Source: Akebia trifoliata | Taxonomy: Eukaryota; Streptophyta; Magnoliopsida; Ranunculales; Lardizabalaceae | Reading direction: 5' to 3' | Assembly: GCA_017979445.1 (NCBI GenBank) | Contig: CM030706.1 | Span: 23,329,884-23,393,883 of the forward strand | DNA: 64,000 nt | Part shown: positions 1 to 11,726 of the stretch, in pieces | Layout of the letters: the number at the start of each line of letters is the position of its first letter | Position numbering within the stretch: position 1 is the first letter of the stretch | The notes under the pieces: model-generated | What the model was told of the DNA's origin: nothing | Seen by the model: only the letters and a program-made list of their open reading frames with translations | Database searches by the model: none | Position numbers and translations under genes: made by a program

Positions 1-365
1 GAAGTCAAGTTCTTAGGCCATGTGATTTCGAAGAATGGAATTTGAATGGATCCTCCAAATGTATAAGCAATTCTCAATTGAAAGCAACCAAGGTTAATAA
101 CAAAGATTAGAAGCTTCTTAGGAATGTTAAGGTATTATAGAAGATTTGTTGAGGGTTTTTTGAAGGTTGCAGAACCTCTTACAAAACCAACTCAGAAGAA
201 TGAAAAGTTCATATGAAATGAGAAGTGTGAATCAACTTTTCAAGAATTGAATAAGAGATTGACTACAACAGTTATTATGATTTTCCCAGTTGCAAAGAAA
301 AGTTGACCATCTATACGGATGCATCAAGGATTGAATTGGGTTACATGTTGACAAAGGGAAGGTAT
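1..365 (+). pseudogene. Ty3/gypsy pol fragment: RT C-terminus and RNase H start
   Basis: The plus strand reads through an in-frame series typical of chromovirus-type gypsy polymerases: EVKFLGHVISKNGI near base 1, then a connection region with FLGMLRYYRRFVEGF around 118-165 and LTKPTQKNEKF around 180-210. The function would be reverse transcription with RNase H. Stop codons (for example after GI and in the RNase H part) show it is dead. It enters from outside the window and is cut at 366 by an LTR. The matching integrase end lies at 1780-2170, so about 1 kb of pol is missing between the two. Confidence 0.8.
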
Positions 366-1780
366 TGTAAACACCCCATTTTTGCACTCACCTGATTAGT
401 CAATTCATCAACCTGATTACGATAGTTTCTGATGATAAACAAATATTCTAAAGGTTTTTATTTGTTACTAGATATATTTCCAAAGCTTAGATGAGATATT
501 TCACGCTAATAAATCAGAAACTATAGTGCACTAGGAAAATGTGACTCAAAACATAGAAAATATCATTTTGAGATTAAAAGAAGTTTTATGAGAAAACTTA
601 ACAAAAATTGACCAAAATACCCCTAACACCATAACACCCCTCCTAGAAATCATATTACACTTAGGAAGACCCTTTTGAACACATAAATAACAACCTAAAA
701 TCAAATAAATTATTTTGCCAATTTCAATAAATTTTGACAAAATCACCAAAATACCCTCTCATGTGGTCCATACCCATTTCACATCAAAAAATCATAAATG
801 ACATTTCCAATTATTTCCTTACGAAAAATTAATTCTAAAATATCCCTAAATGTTAAAAAATGACATCCAACACAAAAAATTTCCTTGAAGGCAAAATGGT
901 AAATTTTCATCCCTAAAATTAAAAAAATCTAAAACTAATAATTAAAAATTTTCATAAATATAAACTAGAATCTTAATAAATTAAATTAAAAATCTTTAAT
1001 AAATAAATATAATTAATTAAGATCATGGGCCAATTTCAAGTGGTGACTCATTTAATTAAAGAACCCTCCACCAGAGGGTTCTTTAAAGAATTAAAAATTC
1101 ATTATACATAAGTCAATTAAATTAAATACAAATAAAAACTATTTAAATCTTATCTAAAACAACTTGAATATTAGTTAGAGATAGATTTTATCCAAAAGAG
1201 ACTTAATCTAATTCAAACCTTGTCAAAAACTTCTATAAAAAGGTAACTAGACAACCAAATCTCATAGGTCTTCAGAAATCCTAGAGAAATGGGTCAAAAT
1301 CTCTCTCGAACTCCCCCAAAATAAAAAATCTCTAGTCCCATCTCAATACCCTATCCCCCAAGCCTTAATTTTCAACCCGAAAAATATGCAGAAATCCTAA
1401 AAGACAACTAAAAAAGTTAGAAAAACATTTAGATTTATCAAAACAATTTCTCATCTTCGAGTTTAGGGGCAGATACAAACCAAGAAAATTCATACAAAAA
1501 ATGTTCACAGTCAATTTCTGAGGGAATCAATCGCTACAATCACTTAGGTAAAACAAGTAATCTTTTTTATTTTCATTCTAGATTTAGGCCCTTTTTTGCA
1601 ATGTAAATCTTTGAGAATGGTAGAGATCGATTTTCGTTGGACGAGGTTGGTACCTAATACCTTTCAATCTTGTAACTTGATTCTCATATCCGTAATTTCT
1701 TCGTAAATTTTTTGTTTTTATCTGTTTAGAGTATCTTTGGTTCTTAGACCGTAAAACTAGGTGTCGACTCTATAAATTAG
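366..1780 (+). mobile_element. Truncated solo LTR, Ogre-like family
   Basis: It starts TGTAAACACCCC and is closely similar over its length to the LTR at 52855 (shared blocks: CACTC-CCTGATT, GTCAA-TCATCAACCTGATT, GGTACCTAATACCTTTC near 1650, and ACTAGGTGTCGACTC near 1760). The 3' terminus is missing: at about 1780 the sequence changes to integrase coding. No target duplication was found, so the 3' end was probably lost by deletion together with part of the host pol gene. Confidence 0.7.
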
Positions 1781-2170
1781 GTGTCTACGCTTCGAAGAAA
1801 GCTAAAATTGAGGCATATTGGACCATTTGAGGTTGTCGAGTGGATTGGACCGCTCGTTTACAAACTAGCATTACCTCCCCTAATTGACAAAATTCATGAT
1901 GTGCCCCATGTATCAATGTTCAAGAAGTATGTACCAAACCCTTTGCACATAGTGTACTTGCAAACATTGATAGTGGAGAAGGATATTTCATACGAGGGGG
2001 ACCAGTGCAAATTATAGAAGGGAAAGAAAAATAGTTGAGCTCATGTATCATTCTCTTGGTTAAGGTACTATAAAGGCACCACAATGTTGAGAAAGAAATT
2101 TGGGAGGAGTCTGACATGAGGTCCCAATACCCATAAAAGCTTGAATATTAAGGTAGAAATTTGGGCACAC
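1780..2170 (+). pseudogene. Ty3/gypsy integrase C-terminal remnant
   Basis: An open stretch to 2017 encodes LRRKLKLRHIGPFEV, then VYKLALPPLIDKIHDVPHVS and MFKKYVPNPLHIV. This is the classic C-terminal integrase block of chromoviruses (Del/Tekay-like 'RYIGPFEI...YRLALPP...VHDVFHVSMLRKY'). Out of frame after 2017, the signature continues with a tryptophan-rich 'LWR-HKVEEATWE...M..YP' segment near 2060-2130 and the usual glycine-phenylalanine end near 2160. Stops and frame changes show decay. The ORF beginning is set by the LTR junction, not by a real start codon. Confidence 0.8.
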
Positions 2171-3790
2171 AATTAGATTGGCACTAAAAAGTTATTAACC
2201 ATGGACTATAACTTTGTGAAAAATGAAGATCGGAACGTCGAAAAACTTAGGAACCAAAACAATTGAACCTTTTGACAATTATAATTTTAAGTAATATAAA
2301 TATCACACTTAACACAAAATTTATAAATTTTCTATTTTATTCTCTGCAAAATACTAGAAAAGAATCCAACCCTAGTAAAACCCTAAAACTTCATAAGCAA
2401 ATTCGAAGTCCGAGGAGCAAGAACTAGAGATGCTGTAAAAGAAAAAATAACCCCAACAAAAACATCTATGATCTTAACCGAATAAAATAGTAAAGGACAC
2501 AAATTGCATCAAATACATCGAGAACCTGGAGACTTTTCGTCGTCATAGCAATGTAGGATTTAAGGTGGGTAACAAGTCAGTTTCTCAATGAACCAAAAAT
2601 AAATACACCAATGGAAACCTAAATCGAACACCTGAAGACAGTTTTTGGGGAAAAAATGTTCATAGCATGGGCGACACCTCGAGGTGCCACCACCCACATT
2701 CCAATGGTATCACCCCCTATGTCTAGAGATGGCACAGCAAGAGTGCCCCCTTTGCCACCGCCTGCAGGTCTAATAAGTGGACCCCACTTATGCCTTATTT
2801 TGTGTTTTAAAAATAAAATTTTAACGCCATATTATCTTAGATTCTACATGTTATTGATTTTAAATCATTGTTAGCTTCATTGGAAAATTTATAAAGGAAG
2901 TTGGGAAAACTGAAAGTTGGATTGGACTTGTGTGCTTAATGAGTGAGTATTGTTGTGTGTATGTTTGGTACCCAGAGTGAACCTTATTAATTTTTCCATG
3001 GCACCATCATATGTTAGTGAAACCCAAAATCTGTGATGAGGCAACAGAGCTCTTTGAATGGTGTGAGTCTCTAGGACTTGTTGAGGAGGTAGACTCCTCG
3101 GTGAGGGTAATTCCCAAGGTTTTCATGCAAGACAACAGATCCTTTTAGTGAGGGTGAGTCCCGAAGTTTCAAAATAAACAATAGATCCCTTGAGTGTGGG
3201 TGAGTTTTAGAACTATAGTGTAGACAACAAACCTCCTTATGTGGTGGTGAGTTAATAGCTAGCGTAATTTGATGGTACGAGCCTCTAGGTTACTTTGGTG
3301 CAATTGACCTGTTTGATTGGGTGAGTGAATACCAGTAGGGTATGGGTACTACAATCAGTGTGGATCTTTATCCGGTGATCCAGCAAAGTATGGTTGGTTG
3401 ATTGTTGAGAGCGGGTTATGCGTCAGAAATATGGAAAGCCACTTCATTTTATTCCAGTCGTTTATTTTATTTGGTAGCATGTTGCCAAAATAAATTATCA
3501 TTTGGGGTAGAATATTTAACTCGTGCCTTGAGATCCTAGTACAAATCCTAGGGATTTGTTTTAGAATTTTGGGGACGCCACAAAAAAGCATTAGGGGTTT
3601 TTCTCTTGAAATCAGCATAGAGGAAAAGAGTTCAGTGAGAATCCAAAATTCCATTATCAAGGTTAATTTTCACTCCAAAGAAAGAAGACAAGGAGGAGAA
3701 GGTGAGTCTAGAATAAAGATTATTCACCAACAAGAGGATCATTATCTATATATCTATATGTATATATATTTGGATAATTGCAATGGCTTC
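2171..3790. other. Intergenic or decayed DNA, no gene recognised
   Basis: Nothing coding is recognisable. A GC-richer patch lies at 2655-2790. Degenerate repeated phrases (AACAGATCC..TT..GTG.GGGTGAGT, about 60 bp apart) occur at 3040-3260 and resemble a decayed retroelement 3' region. Short ORFs here have no family signature. Confidence 0.4.
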
Positions 3791-4275
3791 TGTGGAGTGT
3801 AATTCTCGGAGCTATTGACACGTGGCAACCAAGAGAAATAGTTACCGATCCACCGAACTAAGAGGAAAGTCTACCGAGCTTAGAATACAGGTCAGGTCAC
3901 TTGGAGCTGATGTGACAGGCATGATAGTGCTATCACTAACAAGATAGATGTGACAACTCTTAACCTGACATCGGTTGCAACTGCCTCAGACCTGACAGGG
4001 CAGTTGTAGCAACTCCTACAACTGTCAGATCAGAGAGCAGGTGCAACAACTCTGAGAGAAATCACTGAAAATATCTTGGGAAATCCATCAATCAAGACCC
4101 TTATAAATACCAAGTTGCAACTCATATCAAAGGTTAGAAAAAATCTTCTCTCAGAACTCTTTATTAGTTTGGCACTAATTCAACTTGATCGTCGGAGTGG
4201 TTCTGTCGCAGGTCGCCCACCGAGCTAAGAACTTTTAAGGGAGATCTCGAGGTAGAGTGAAAATCTGCATCTACA
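3791..4275 (+). repeat. 5' LTR of the Tat element
   Basis: 485 bp, TGTGGAG...CATCTACA. It contains the ACACGTGGCAAC phrase near its start and a TATA-like CTTATAAATACC near 4100, a plausible promoter. It differs from the 3' LTR mainly by lacking a 47-bp tandem duplication. Confidence 0.9.
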
Positions 4276-4278
4276 ATT

Positions 4279-4296
4279 TGGCGCCATTCATGGAAA
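4279..4296 (+). promoter_or_regulatory. Primer binding site
   Basis: TGGCGCC begins three bases after the 5' LTR end, the normal place for a tRNA primer site. The first seven bases fit the CCA-end complement of tRNAs ending in GGCGCCA (tRNA-Asp type). The rest is too diverged to settle the tRNA. Confidence 0.7.
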
Positions 4297-4320
4297 ACTT
4301 ACAAGGAGAAAACGACCATT

Positions 4321-5600
4321 ATGGTGAGAACTAGAGGTGAAGTGCACGGATAACCATCAAACCTCCTACCGGCATATCCATCCCCATCACCACAGGATCC
4401 AATGCTTGTGATGTATCATTTGTTAACAAAAATGAGGGAGGAGATACACAAGGGGTTAGAGAAGTAGAATGATGAGATCACAGCAATACGAAGAGAAAAC
4501 GAGGAGCTTCGACAAAAGCTAGGCAAGGGAACTGAAACTGGAGGAGGGTTAGATGAAGAAGGAAGCCAGGGGCATACAGTCCAAGCAGCGGAGAGAACTG
4601 AGGTTGATCGGATTGTGGATTCTACGACAATAAGGACACAGCAAGGGAGTTCTGAAGTTCGTAATCTTATGACTAGGGGAAGTTGAGGAGATGCTGAAAA
4701 GAAAGGATGATGAACTACAAAAAACTTGAAATGCAATTCTGGAGCTTAGGGGAGCATCGTTCTCACAAGTAATAATGAACTCGAACCCCTCGAGAGCCTT
4801 TCATTTACCAAAGTTTGAGACATACGACGAGATGAGAGATCCCATGGACCATGTCCTCCACTATAATAGTCTAATGGTCTTGTACCAAAGCGACGATTCT
4901 TTACTTTGCAAACTCCTCCCGTCCACCTTAAGTCATGGGACTATGTCATGGTTTCAGGGGATACCAGTTGGGTTGGTAATGTGTTTTTCTGAGCTGGAGG
5001 AGATGTTCGTCGGACAGTTTGTCCATTTACGAAAGAAGAAGATTGGGGTAAACACACTATCCAACTTACGACAAGAAGTCAACGAGAACATACCGTCATT
5101 TGTCACCCGATTCCGAACAAAGGCAATAGTCGTTGAAAGAATGGACGAGGCAACCGCGTGTGCAGCTTATGTGGTGGTAATCATCCCTGGGACACAGTTA
5201 CATGAGTCACTAATAAAGTATGATCCCACGCAGCTCGAGGATTTGTATGTGAAGGTAGAGAAATACATCCTCGTAGAGGAATCGATGAAGAGCAGGGGTT
5301 GGGAAGCATAGACAGTCGCTAATGGTGAGGGTGATCAGGGAACCCAAAAGGTAATTACCGAGTTGAGAGAAAGAGGTAGTAAGAAGAGGCGACAGGACCC
5401 AAATGAGCAGTCAAGATGGAAGAGAAGGCAGGTATATACACCATTAAACGAAACGTTTTCAGTGATATTAAGGCACATACGCAATGATCCCAACTTCATA
5501 CAGTCACCTCGGGACTATCGAGGGAAGCCGGGAAAATCATACTGTGAATATCACGGGACAGAAAACCACCCAACCGAGGATTGCTACAGGCTATGACATA
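4321..5600 (+). pseudogene. Tat gag (capsid and zinc knuckle), broken
   Basis: The ATG at 4321 (MVRTRGEVHG, then stop) fits the usual Tat gag start just after the PBS. A coiled-coil-like stretch of Glu/Arg/Lys follows (4430-4560). The capsid domain is clear in the open frame 4775-5311: PKFETYDEMRDPMDHVLHY, then MSWFQGIP and FSELEEMFVGQF, the retrotransposon_gag pattern. A nucleocapsid knuckle reads YCEYHGTENHPTEDC (5363-5596 frame), the plant Tat variant C-x2-H-x5-H-x4-C. Several stops and a frameshift near 4690-4770 inactivate it. It would form the virus-like particle. Confidence 0.85.
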
Positions 5601-5829
5601 TCATACAAGATATGGTCGAGGACTAAAAGCTCAGGAGGTACGTGGCTTCTACAGATAGAAGGAGGCGAGAGGCCCAGAGGGAAAAATGTCGAAAACCTTC
5701 ACTTCAGCAGGCCGGGTAAGAAAGGCAGCAAGAACCCGAGGGACATAGAGTGGTGCACACTATCACGGGGGGGCACCAATCAGACAGACAGTCTAGGCAA
5801 TAGATAAGGCGAAAGTGATGAAGATACGT

Positions 5830-6545
5830 CATGAAGTTGACGTTAACTAGGACGTGTTCGCATGGTCATTTGAAGATATGCCTGGGATAGATTCCTCGGT
5901 TGTGTGCCATCGATTAAACGTTGACAAAGCCTTTTGGCTAGTTCGGTAGAAACCCAGAAGGTTTTCACTGTGCCTGAGGTAGGGGATGAATGAAGAACTT
6001 AGCAAGCTCTTGAAAGCAAAATTCATCAGAGAAGTGGAATACCCCGAGTGGGTAACGAATATAGTCGTCATACCAAAAAAGGACAGGAATGTCAGAGTAT
6101 GCATCGATTTCACTAATCTCAATAAGGCCTTGCCAAGGATCTATAGATTGGTGGATGCAACTTCGGGGCACGAGAGAATGTCGTTCATGGATGTATATTC
6201 GGGGTATAATCAGATCCCTCTATCAGAGGAAGACTAAGAGAAGACGTCTTTTACGACTGAGCAAGAGTTATTCTGTTTTAAAGTTATGTCGTTCGGTCTA
6301 AAAAATGTAAGGGCGACCTATCAAAGGCTGGTGGAAGATAGTCGAGGTATACATCGATGACCTACTAATAAAAAGCAAGAGTGTGGAAGATCACTTACGG
6401 GACCTCGATGAGACGTTCAACCAACTAAGGGGATATCGGATGAAGCTAAATTCGAAGAAATGGGTGCTCGGGGTAGCCTCCGAAAAGTTTCTCAGGCATA
6501 TATCACCAAGAGAGGCATTGAAGCAAACCCTGACCAAATCCGATC
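5830..6545 (+). pseudogene. Reverse transcriptase of the Tat element
   Basis: The N-terminal RT lead-in reads DVFAWSFEDMPGID (about 5850). The open frame 5986-6237 carries the palm motifs WVTNIVVIPKKD, RVCIDFTNLNKA and MSFMDVYSGYNQIP. After a stop at 6236 another frame carries SFGLKN, and the catalytic box YIDDLL is intact near 6350. A frame change between these segments and several stops make it non-functional. Known RTs of this group need both aspartates of the DD box, and both are present. No protease coding is found upstream: the knuckle at 5596 is followed by unrelated open sequence up to 5810. Confidence 0.85.
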
Positions 6546-6599
6546 CCTAATCGAAATACCGAGTCTGAAAAACTAGAAATAGGTGCAAACTCTAGCAGG

Positions 6600-7116
6600 A
6601 AGAATTGCAACCTTGAATAGATTCATTTCTTAAGTTTCGAACAAACTGTTGTTCAGCTTGCTGAAGAAGGGCAAGGGATTTTCATGGAACAAAAAGTGCG
6701 AGGTAGCTTTCTATAACTTGAAAAAGTACTTGGGGCAGTCACCCATCCTCAGCACTCCAAAAGAAAGGGAGAAGTTGGGGATTTATTTGGCAGCCACTAC
6801 GTTGTCCATATGCTTAGTGTTCTTTAAGGTAAACCTCGGACGAGAATATTCAATATATTACATCAGCAAGGCATTCGCCCCATCAGAAGTTGAAACCGAG
6901 AAGGTCGATTTGTTTTTGGTTTATTCATCCCATAAGCTCCGAACTTATTTTCTGTCACACCAAATCCAAGTAGTAACGGGCCATCCATTGAAGGATATGA
7001 TGTATAGATTGAATAAATCTAGGCGGATGGCAAAATGGGTAGTAACTCTAGGGGAGTATGATATGCAGTTTGAAATACGAACAGCTTTGAAGGACAAGTA
7101 TTGGCAGATTTCTTAG
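6600..7116 (+). pseudogene. Ty3-type RNase H domain
   Basis: The frame 6649-7116 carries LLKKGKGFSWNKKCEVAF, then GIYLAATTLSICLVFF, YYISKAFAPSE and LRTYFLSHQIQVVTGHPL, then MAKWVVTLGEYDMQFE. This is the standard gypsy RNase H/connection order. It follows RT directly. The frame is open for 155 residues but isolated from RT by stops, so it is a relic. It lies just before the second, archaeal-type RNase H. Confidence 0.85.
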
Positions 7117-7212
7117 TAGACTTCCCGATCGAAGATCTAGGCTGAAAAGAGGAGGAGGAAGAAGATGAAGTAGTAGAGGAAACGAACGCTTGGAATAAAT
7201 AAGCAGGATGGA

Positions 7213-7490
7213 GGATGTTCGTTGATGGTTCATCCAATTACTCTGGGTCGGGTATGGGGATAGTATTGGTAACCCCGAGCAATGACAAACTCGAGAAAGT
7301 ATTGAAGCTCAGGTATGGGGCTTCTAATAATGAGGCGGAGTATTAAGTCGTTATAAATAGTCTCAAAATAGCGAAAGACCTCAAGATTGGCAGGTTTACA
7401 GTATTTACTAATTCTCAGATAGTCACAAATCAATGCAAGGAAGAATATGAGGCAAAGGATGAACGAATGGCGAAGTACTTGTCACCGAGG
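7213..7490 (+). pseudogene. Second (archaeal-type) RNase H of Tat elements
   Basis: Translation from about 7213 gives MFVDGSSNYSGSGMGIVLV, then LRYGASNNEAEY (stop) and LKIGRFTVFTNSQIVTNQ, EEYEAKDERMAKYL. This matches the extra RNase H acquired by plant Tat/Ogre elements (motifs VDGS, NNEAEY, TDSQLV). The first Asp and the Glu are present, but the third acidic position is Asn (TNSQ instead of TDSQ). One in-frame stop follows the NEAEY box. It sits between the gypsy RNase H and integrase, the lineage's usual position. Confidence 0.85.
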
Positions 7491-8880
7491 TGAGAATAAG
7501 CAGGATCCTGAGGGACGAGAATAGACATGCTGATTCGTTGGCATTCATTACATCGATGCTCAGAGATTTGAAAGTCAGAGCAATACCCGTGGAATATCAG
7601 CAGAAAGCTTGTATCGACTCTCAACATGAGGAGTGTCTGCTAGTCGACCGATCACTAAGTTGGATGCAGAAGTACGTAGAATACCTCCAAACAATGATGC
7701 TCCCTCATGATAAGAAGGAGGCCAGAAAACTCCTTTTCCAGATCAAGAGGTACACGCTTGTTGAAAAAGAGTTGTACAGAATGTCGTTTGGAGGACTACT
7801 CTTGAAATGCCTAAACATATAGGAATTTGAGCTTATAATGGCAAAAATACATGAAGAAATTTGCAGTAATCAATCGGAAGGATGGTTAATCGCGAACAAA
7901 GTGATAACTCAGGGTTACGTTTGGCCGAGGATGCAAAAGGTATGTCAGAATGTGCGATAAGTATCAGAAGTATGAGCACATGAGTCTCCAACTTGCGAAC
8001 GAGTTCACTCGATGAAGGCACCTTGGCCATTCTCTATTTGGAAAATGGATATCGTTAAGGCCCTGCTTCGGAGAAAAGGGGGTAAACTTTTTATCTTAGT
8101 GGCCACGGACTACTTCACCAAGTGGGTAGAAGCTATCCCCCTTACCCAAATCAAAGACGAAGAAGTCATCAAATTTACATGGGAACACATCATAACGTAC
8201 TTTTGCATCCGTTATACACTAATTTCAGACAACGGGACATAATTTAGAGGAGGTCGAGTGTAGCCATACTACAGAGAGTATGGGATCCATTCATTCTAGT
8301 CATCTCTGAGGTATCCACAGGGAAATGGACAAGCAGAGGCTTCCAATAAAAATATCATCGACAACTTGAAGAAAAGTTAGCTCAACATAAGGGGAGATGG
8401 ATGGAAAAGCTGCATAGTGTGTTGTGGGCGTACCGAAAAACACCCAAAAGAGCTACCAGGCTGACACCATTTGTGTTAGCATATGGGACAGAAGTCATCA
8501 TCCCTTGAGGTACAATTCTCTACAGTCAGGACGCAAGTCGCAGAGACAAGCCTGAACAAAGAAATGATAGCACAGATCTAGACTAGTTGGATGCAACTCG
8601 GGAAAGAGTCTTGGAAAGACTTGCATGATATGACCAACAGCTGAAGAGGTCTTACGACAGAAAAGTGCAAAGAAAGGAATTCAAGGTCGAGGATATGGTA
8701 CTAAGGAAAGTATTCGCCAACACAAGGGAACTTAATAGTGGGAAGCTCGGAGCTAATTGGGAGGGACCGTGCATTGTCTATAAAGCTGGAGAAGCGAGAG
8801 TGTATCATTTGAGAATAGTAGCAGGGGATGTAATCATGGCACCATGGAATGCCTTTAACCTCAAAACATATTATCAATAA
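7490..8880 (+). pseudogene. Integrase of the Tat element
   Basis: The lead-in frame 7490-7822 links RNase H to integrase. The N-terminal region around 7830-7960 shows IHEEICSNQSEGWLIANKVI and GYVWPRM, a decayed HHCC region. The core follows: WKMDIV (Asp 1, about 8045), ATDYFTKWVEAIPL, ISDNGT (Asp 2, about 8230) and GQAEASNK (Glu, about 8330). The C-terminus (8665-8880) gives LGANWEGPCIVYKAGEARVY and PWNAFNLKTYYQ, the Tat integrase end. All three catalytic acids remain, but stops (about 8240, 8265, 8300) and frameshifts break it. Confidence 0.85.
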
Positions 8881-8920
8881 ATCATTTGTCTCCAAGTTCT
8901 CGCTGCATTCTATCATTTAA

Positions 8921-9185
8921 GAAAAGCCTTAGCCCTTCACTGATGCCGAGCCCAACCGAGGGGTTGGTATAGCGAAAAGCCTTGGCCCTTTACAAGAGCC
9001 GAGCCCAACCAAGGGATTGGTATAACAGAAAGCCTTGGCCCTTTATAGGTATCGAGCCCAACCTAGGGGTTGGTATTGCAAAAAGCTTTGGCCCTTTACA
9101 GGTGTTGAGCCCAATCGAAGGGTTGGTATAGCAGAAAGCCTTAGCCTTTTACAGGCGTCGAGCCCTACCAAGGGGTTGGAATAGT
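8921..9185 (+). repeat. Tandem array of five 53-bp units, 3' untranslated region
   Basis: Units begin near 8921, 8974, 9028, 9081 and 9133, each GAAAGCCTTGGCCCTTTACA followed by GAGCCCAACC and GGGGTTGGTAT. A partial sixth follows at 9186. They lie directly after integrase. Hypervariable tandem repeats here are known in Tat/Ogre elements and can seed satellites. Confidence 0.9.
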
Positions 9186-9601
9186 GAAAAGCCTTGCCTC
9201 TCTCAATAGACACGAGAGGGATTGGTTAGTCGGTACTATCAGATTCTTATAAAAAGCTTTCAAGTCATATGTTTGGGAAGCAAAAGCCTTCCCTTTCACT
9301 AGGCGCAAGGAAGTTGTAAGCTGAGGTACTTAAACTTTATTAGTTAAGTTAAAGTGATTAAGTCAGGGCACTTAAGCTTTATTAGATGAGTTAAAGAGGT
9401 TGATCCGAGGTACTCAACTTAAATCGATTCGATCAAATCCTTCTAAGAAGTCTTATCACATTTACATTTGCCTCGGAAACGAAAGTTGCAAATAAGGATA
9501 AACACGAAAACACACTTTTTCATTAATAGGGGAATTCGGTTACATAGAAGACAAGTTACAAGATTGGAAACGAAAGCAAGAAACTAGCAAAAATTATCTA
9601 A

Positions 9602-11405
9602 GCGTCAGCATCAACACTGGCATTGGCGTCATCGAGAGCTTGCTCAGTTGTCGGCACAGTTGTATGTTCAAGAGGAGTATCATTATTCTTTTTGGACAAC
9701 TCGGCCTTCTTTAGTTTGGCTTTGAGCTTATTGTAGGCCTTTTCCCAAGCCATCTTCGAGGTGTCTAGCTGGGTTTAAAGGGAAGTGAGCTGCTCTTCGA
9801 GCGCCTTCTCCTTCTCTTGATCTTTAGCCTTGAGAAGCTCTTCGAGCGAGGAAACTTTTCCCTTTGCCAACGCCAGCTGACCTTTATTTTGTTCCAACTC
9901 GGACAGTGTGTCGTCTAAGCTTGCTTGGAGCTTTAAGGAATTTGCTGGAGTGGCATCCCTCTCCAACTGAAATTTTTTTGCCTGACCCTCCGCTCTGTCG
10001 AGGTCATTCAGCGTCGTACCCCTAGACTAGCAGAGCTTGGCCACGACATGTTGCACTTAAAAAAAAAAGTTTATTCAGGCAAGTGTTAGAGCTCGGAGAT
10101 ATTAAAGCAATTATTTATAAAAAGAAAAATCAATTAAAGTTCCTTACCGCGGTCAGGGCTCAGAAAGTATCATTAAAAAATTTCATCAGATCCTTGATAA
10201 AGCTAATGCTTGTGATCGCCAAATCCCATGAGAGGGCTATTGACTCGAAGAAAGTGCGCACAATCTAGGGATCGGATAGTGCCAAATTTTGGTCGGGAAC
10301 TGGATGGCCACCCACTCTGGGGTTGACCATCCACGAAGAGCGAGGGGGGAGGTTCTCTCTCTACTCCAACCCTACTAAAGAGGCCGAAGCCTGGGACGGC
10401 TTGGCAGGGGGCAAGTTGGTGCATCCTGCGGCGGGACGAGGTGAAGAACGAGTGGAAAGGGGGGCCACCTTCAAGGGTTGGGGATTGGATCCCCTCCGAA
10501 TCCTTTTGAGTAAAGGTTGATGGTCTTCCTCCTCTTCTTCATCCCTGAGGTCGACTGGCGGCACATTCATTATGTCCTCCTCAGAGTTGGAGTCCATGGT
10601 GGGAACTAGGCGGTTAGACCGCAAGGCCATGTCTTCGTTGCCTGAAGACTGGGGGTCGGTGGTTGGATAATTGGGTTAGTTGGAGGGGAAGAAGGGTTTT
10701 GTAGCTTGGTGGTACAGTGCCGGGTTGAACAGAAGGGTGGTGATGATTACTGAGTCCCCTGCGCTGGTGTCTTTCTTTGGGCCTGCAACAGTGGAGAGCT
10801 AAAAGTTAGAATAAAAAAAAAAAAGATGAAACTCATGAGACAGAGGGAAGTCAGAAAAAAGGGAGAGTAGGTGTACCAACCTTGGTGATTTAAGGAGTGG
10901 AAGGCAAGAGGGGGAAGCTCATCCCCTAGAGCATTTTCCCACCGACCAGTTAACTCAATCAAAAACAAGAATCACTCCTTATCCGAGTCGGGGAGCTCAA
11001 TCAAGGACAACTTCCCTCTCCTCTTTGAAAGGTAAAAGAAGCCTTGCATGTCTGGGCACCTCTTGAAGACAATTTGTTCCCTGATGTCAGGAAGCCCGAA
11101 CTGGATACCTACTTCCAGTCGTTCATTCATTTGCTCAAAAACATGAATAAGGCGAAAGAAGTTCCCGTTCATTTGTCCAGGGCCCTCTAATAAAATTTCA
11201 GTACCTCCTGAGTTAACCTACTTAAAAGAACTCGGAGGCCTACTTTGAGTTGTCCCTAGTGTACCATGATGGTGCTTGGGGAGAAATCTCGGGACGTTGA
11301 AGGTTCATTCGCGTAGGATATACCCATATCATCAGGGATAGCGAAAGTACCCCTGACTACATCCAGTGGAGGGAGAGTAGGGGAATAAAACTTCCCCCTG
11401 GCCAT
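9602..11405 (-). pseudogene. Antisense extra ORF (aORF) of a Tat element, broken
   Basis: The minus-strand frames join into one protein-like series. It starts at the ATG at 11405 (MARGKFYSPTLPPLDVV). Then come the block 11172-10972 (MNGNFFRLIHVFEQMNERL...GFFYLSKRRGKLSLIELPDS), an Asp/Glu-rich basic linker with KRIRRG and a Pro/Ser segment (10630-10361), and a Leu/Glu/Lys coiled coil (9966-9775). Stops and frame changes occur. Plant Tat elements such as Ogre, Retand and Grande are known to hold antisense ORFs between pol and the 3' LTR; the role is unknown. The plus-strand ORF at 10323-10520 is its shadow. A T-rich/purine stretch near 10810-10840 may be an intron or insertion. Confidence 0.7.
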
Positions 11406-11721
11406 AGCAAAGGCTAAAAAGCAAAAGAAGAGGTTTTAGAGGAGAGGGGAGGGGGCCTTGACCTTTAACCTTTAAAGAAATCGAAGAGACCTTGGAAGAA
11501 CTTGAAGAGCTAGCAGTCGCTTTGTTGATACCGGACTAAAGTGCGCAGAGAGAGCAAGAGAGAGTTGGAGAGCAGAAGTGACTAGGAAACCAAAAGGTAA
11601 AACTGAAAAATGAAAGGGAATGGGGTATATATATGCTTGAGAAGCCTCAGGATATGAACCCAGATCAACGGCCAGGATCCCCTCAAGAGACGAAACAATA
11701 ATGAGAACAACATAGCATTTA
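11406..11721. other. Tat 3' region between the aORF start and nested LTR
   Basis: Internal 3' DNA of the Tat element. On the minus strand it is the upstream region of the aORF. No separate gene is seen. Confidence 0.5.
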
Positions 11722-11726
11722 ATGGC

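Noticed and set aside
10323..10520. Plus-strand coding region opposite the aORF
   Set aside because: The minus strand has the consistent domain series; the plus frame is its shadow.
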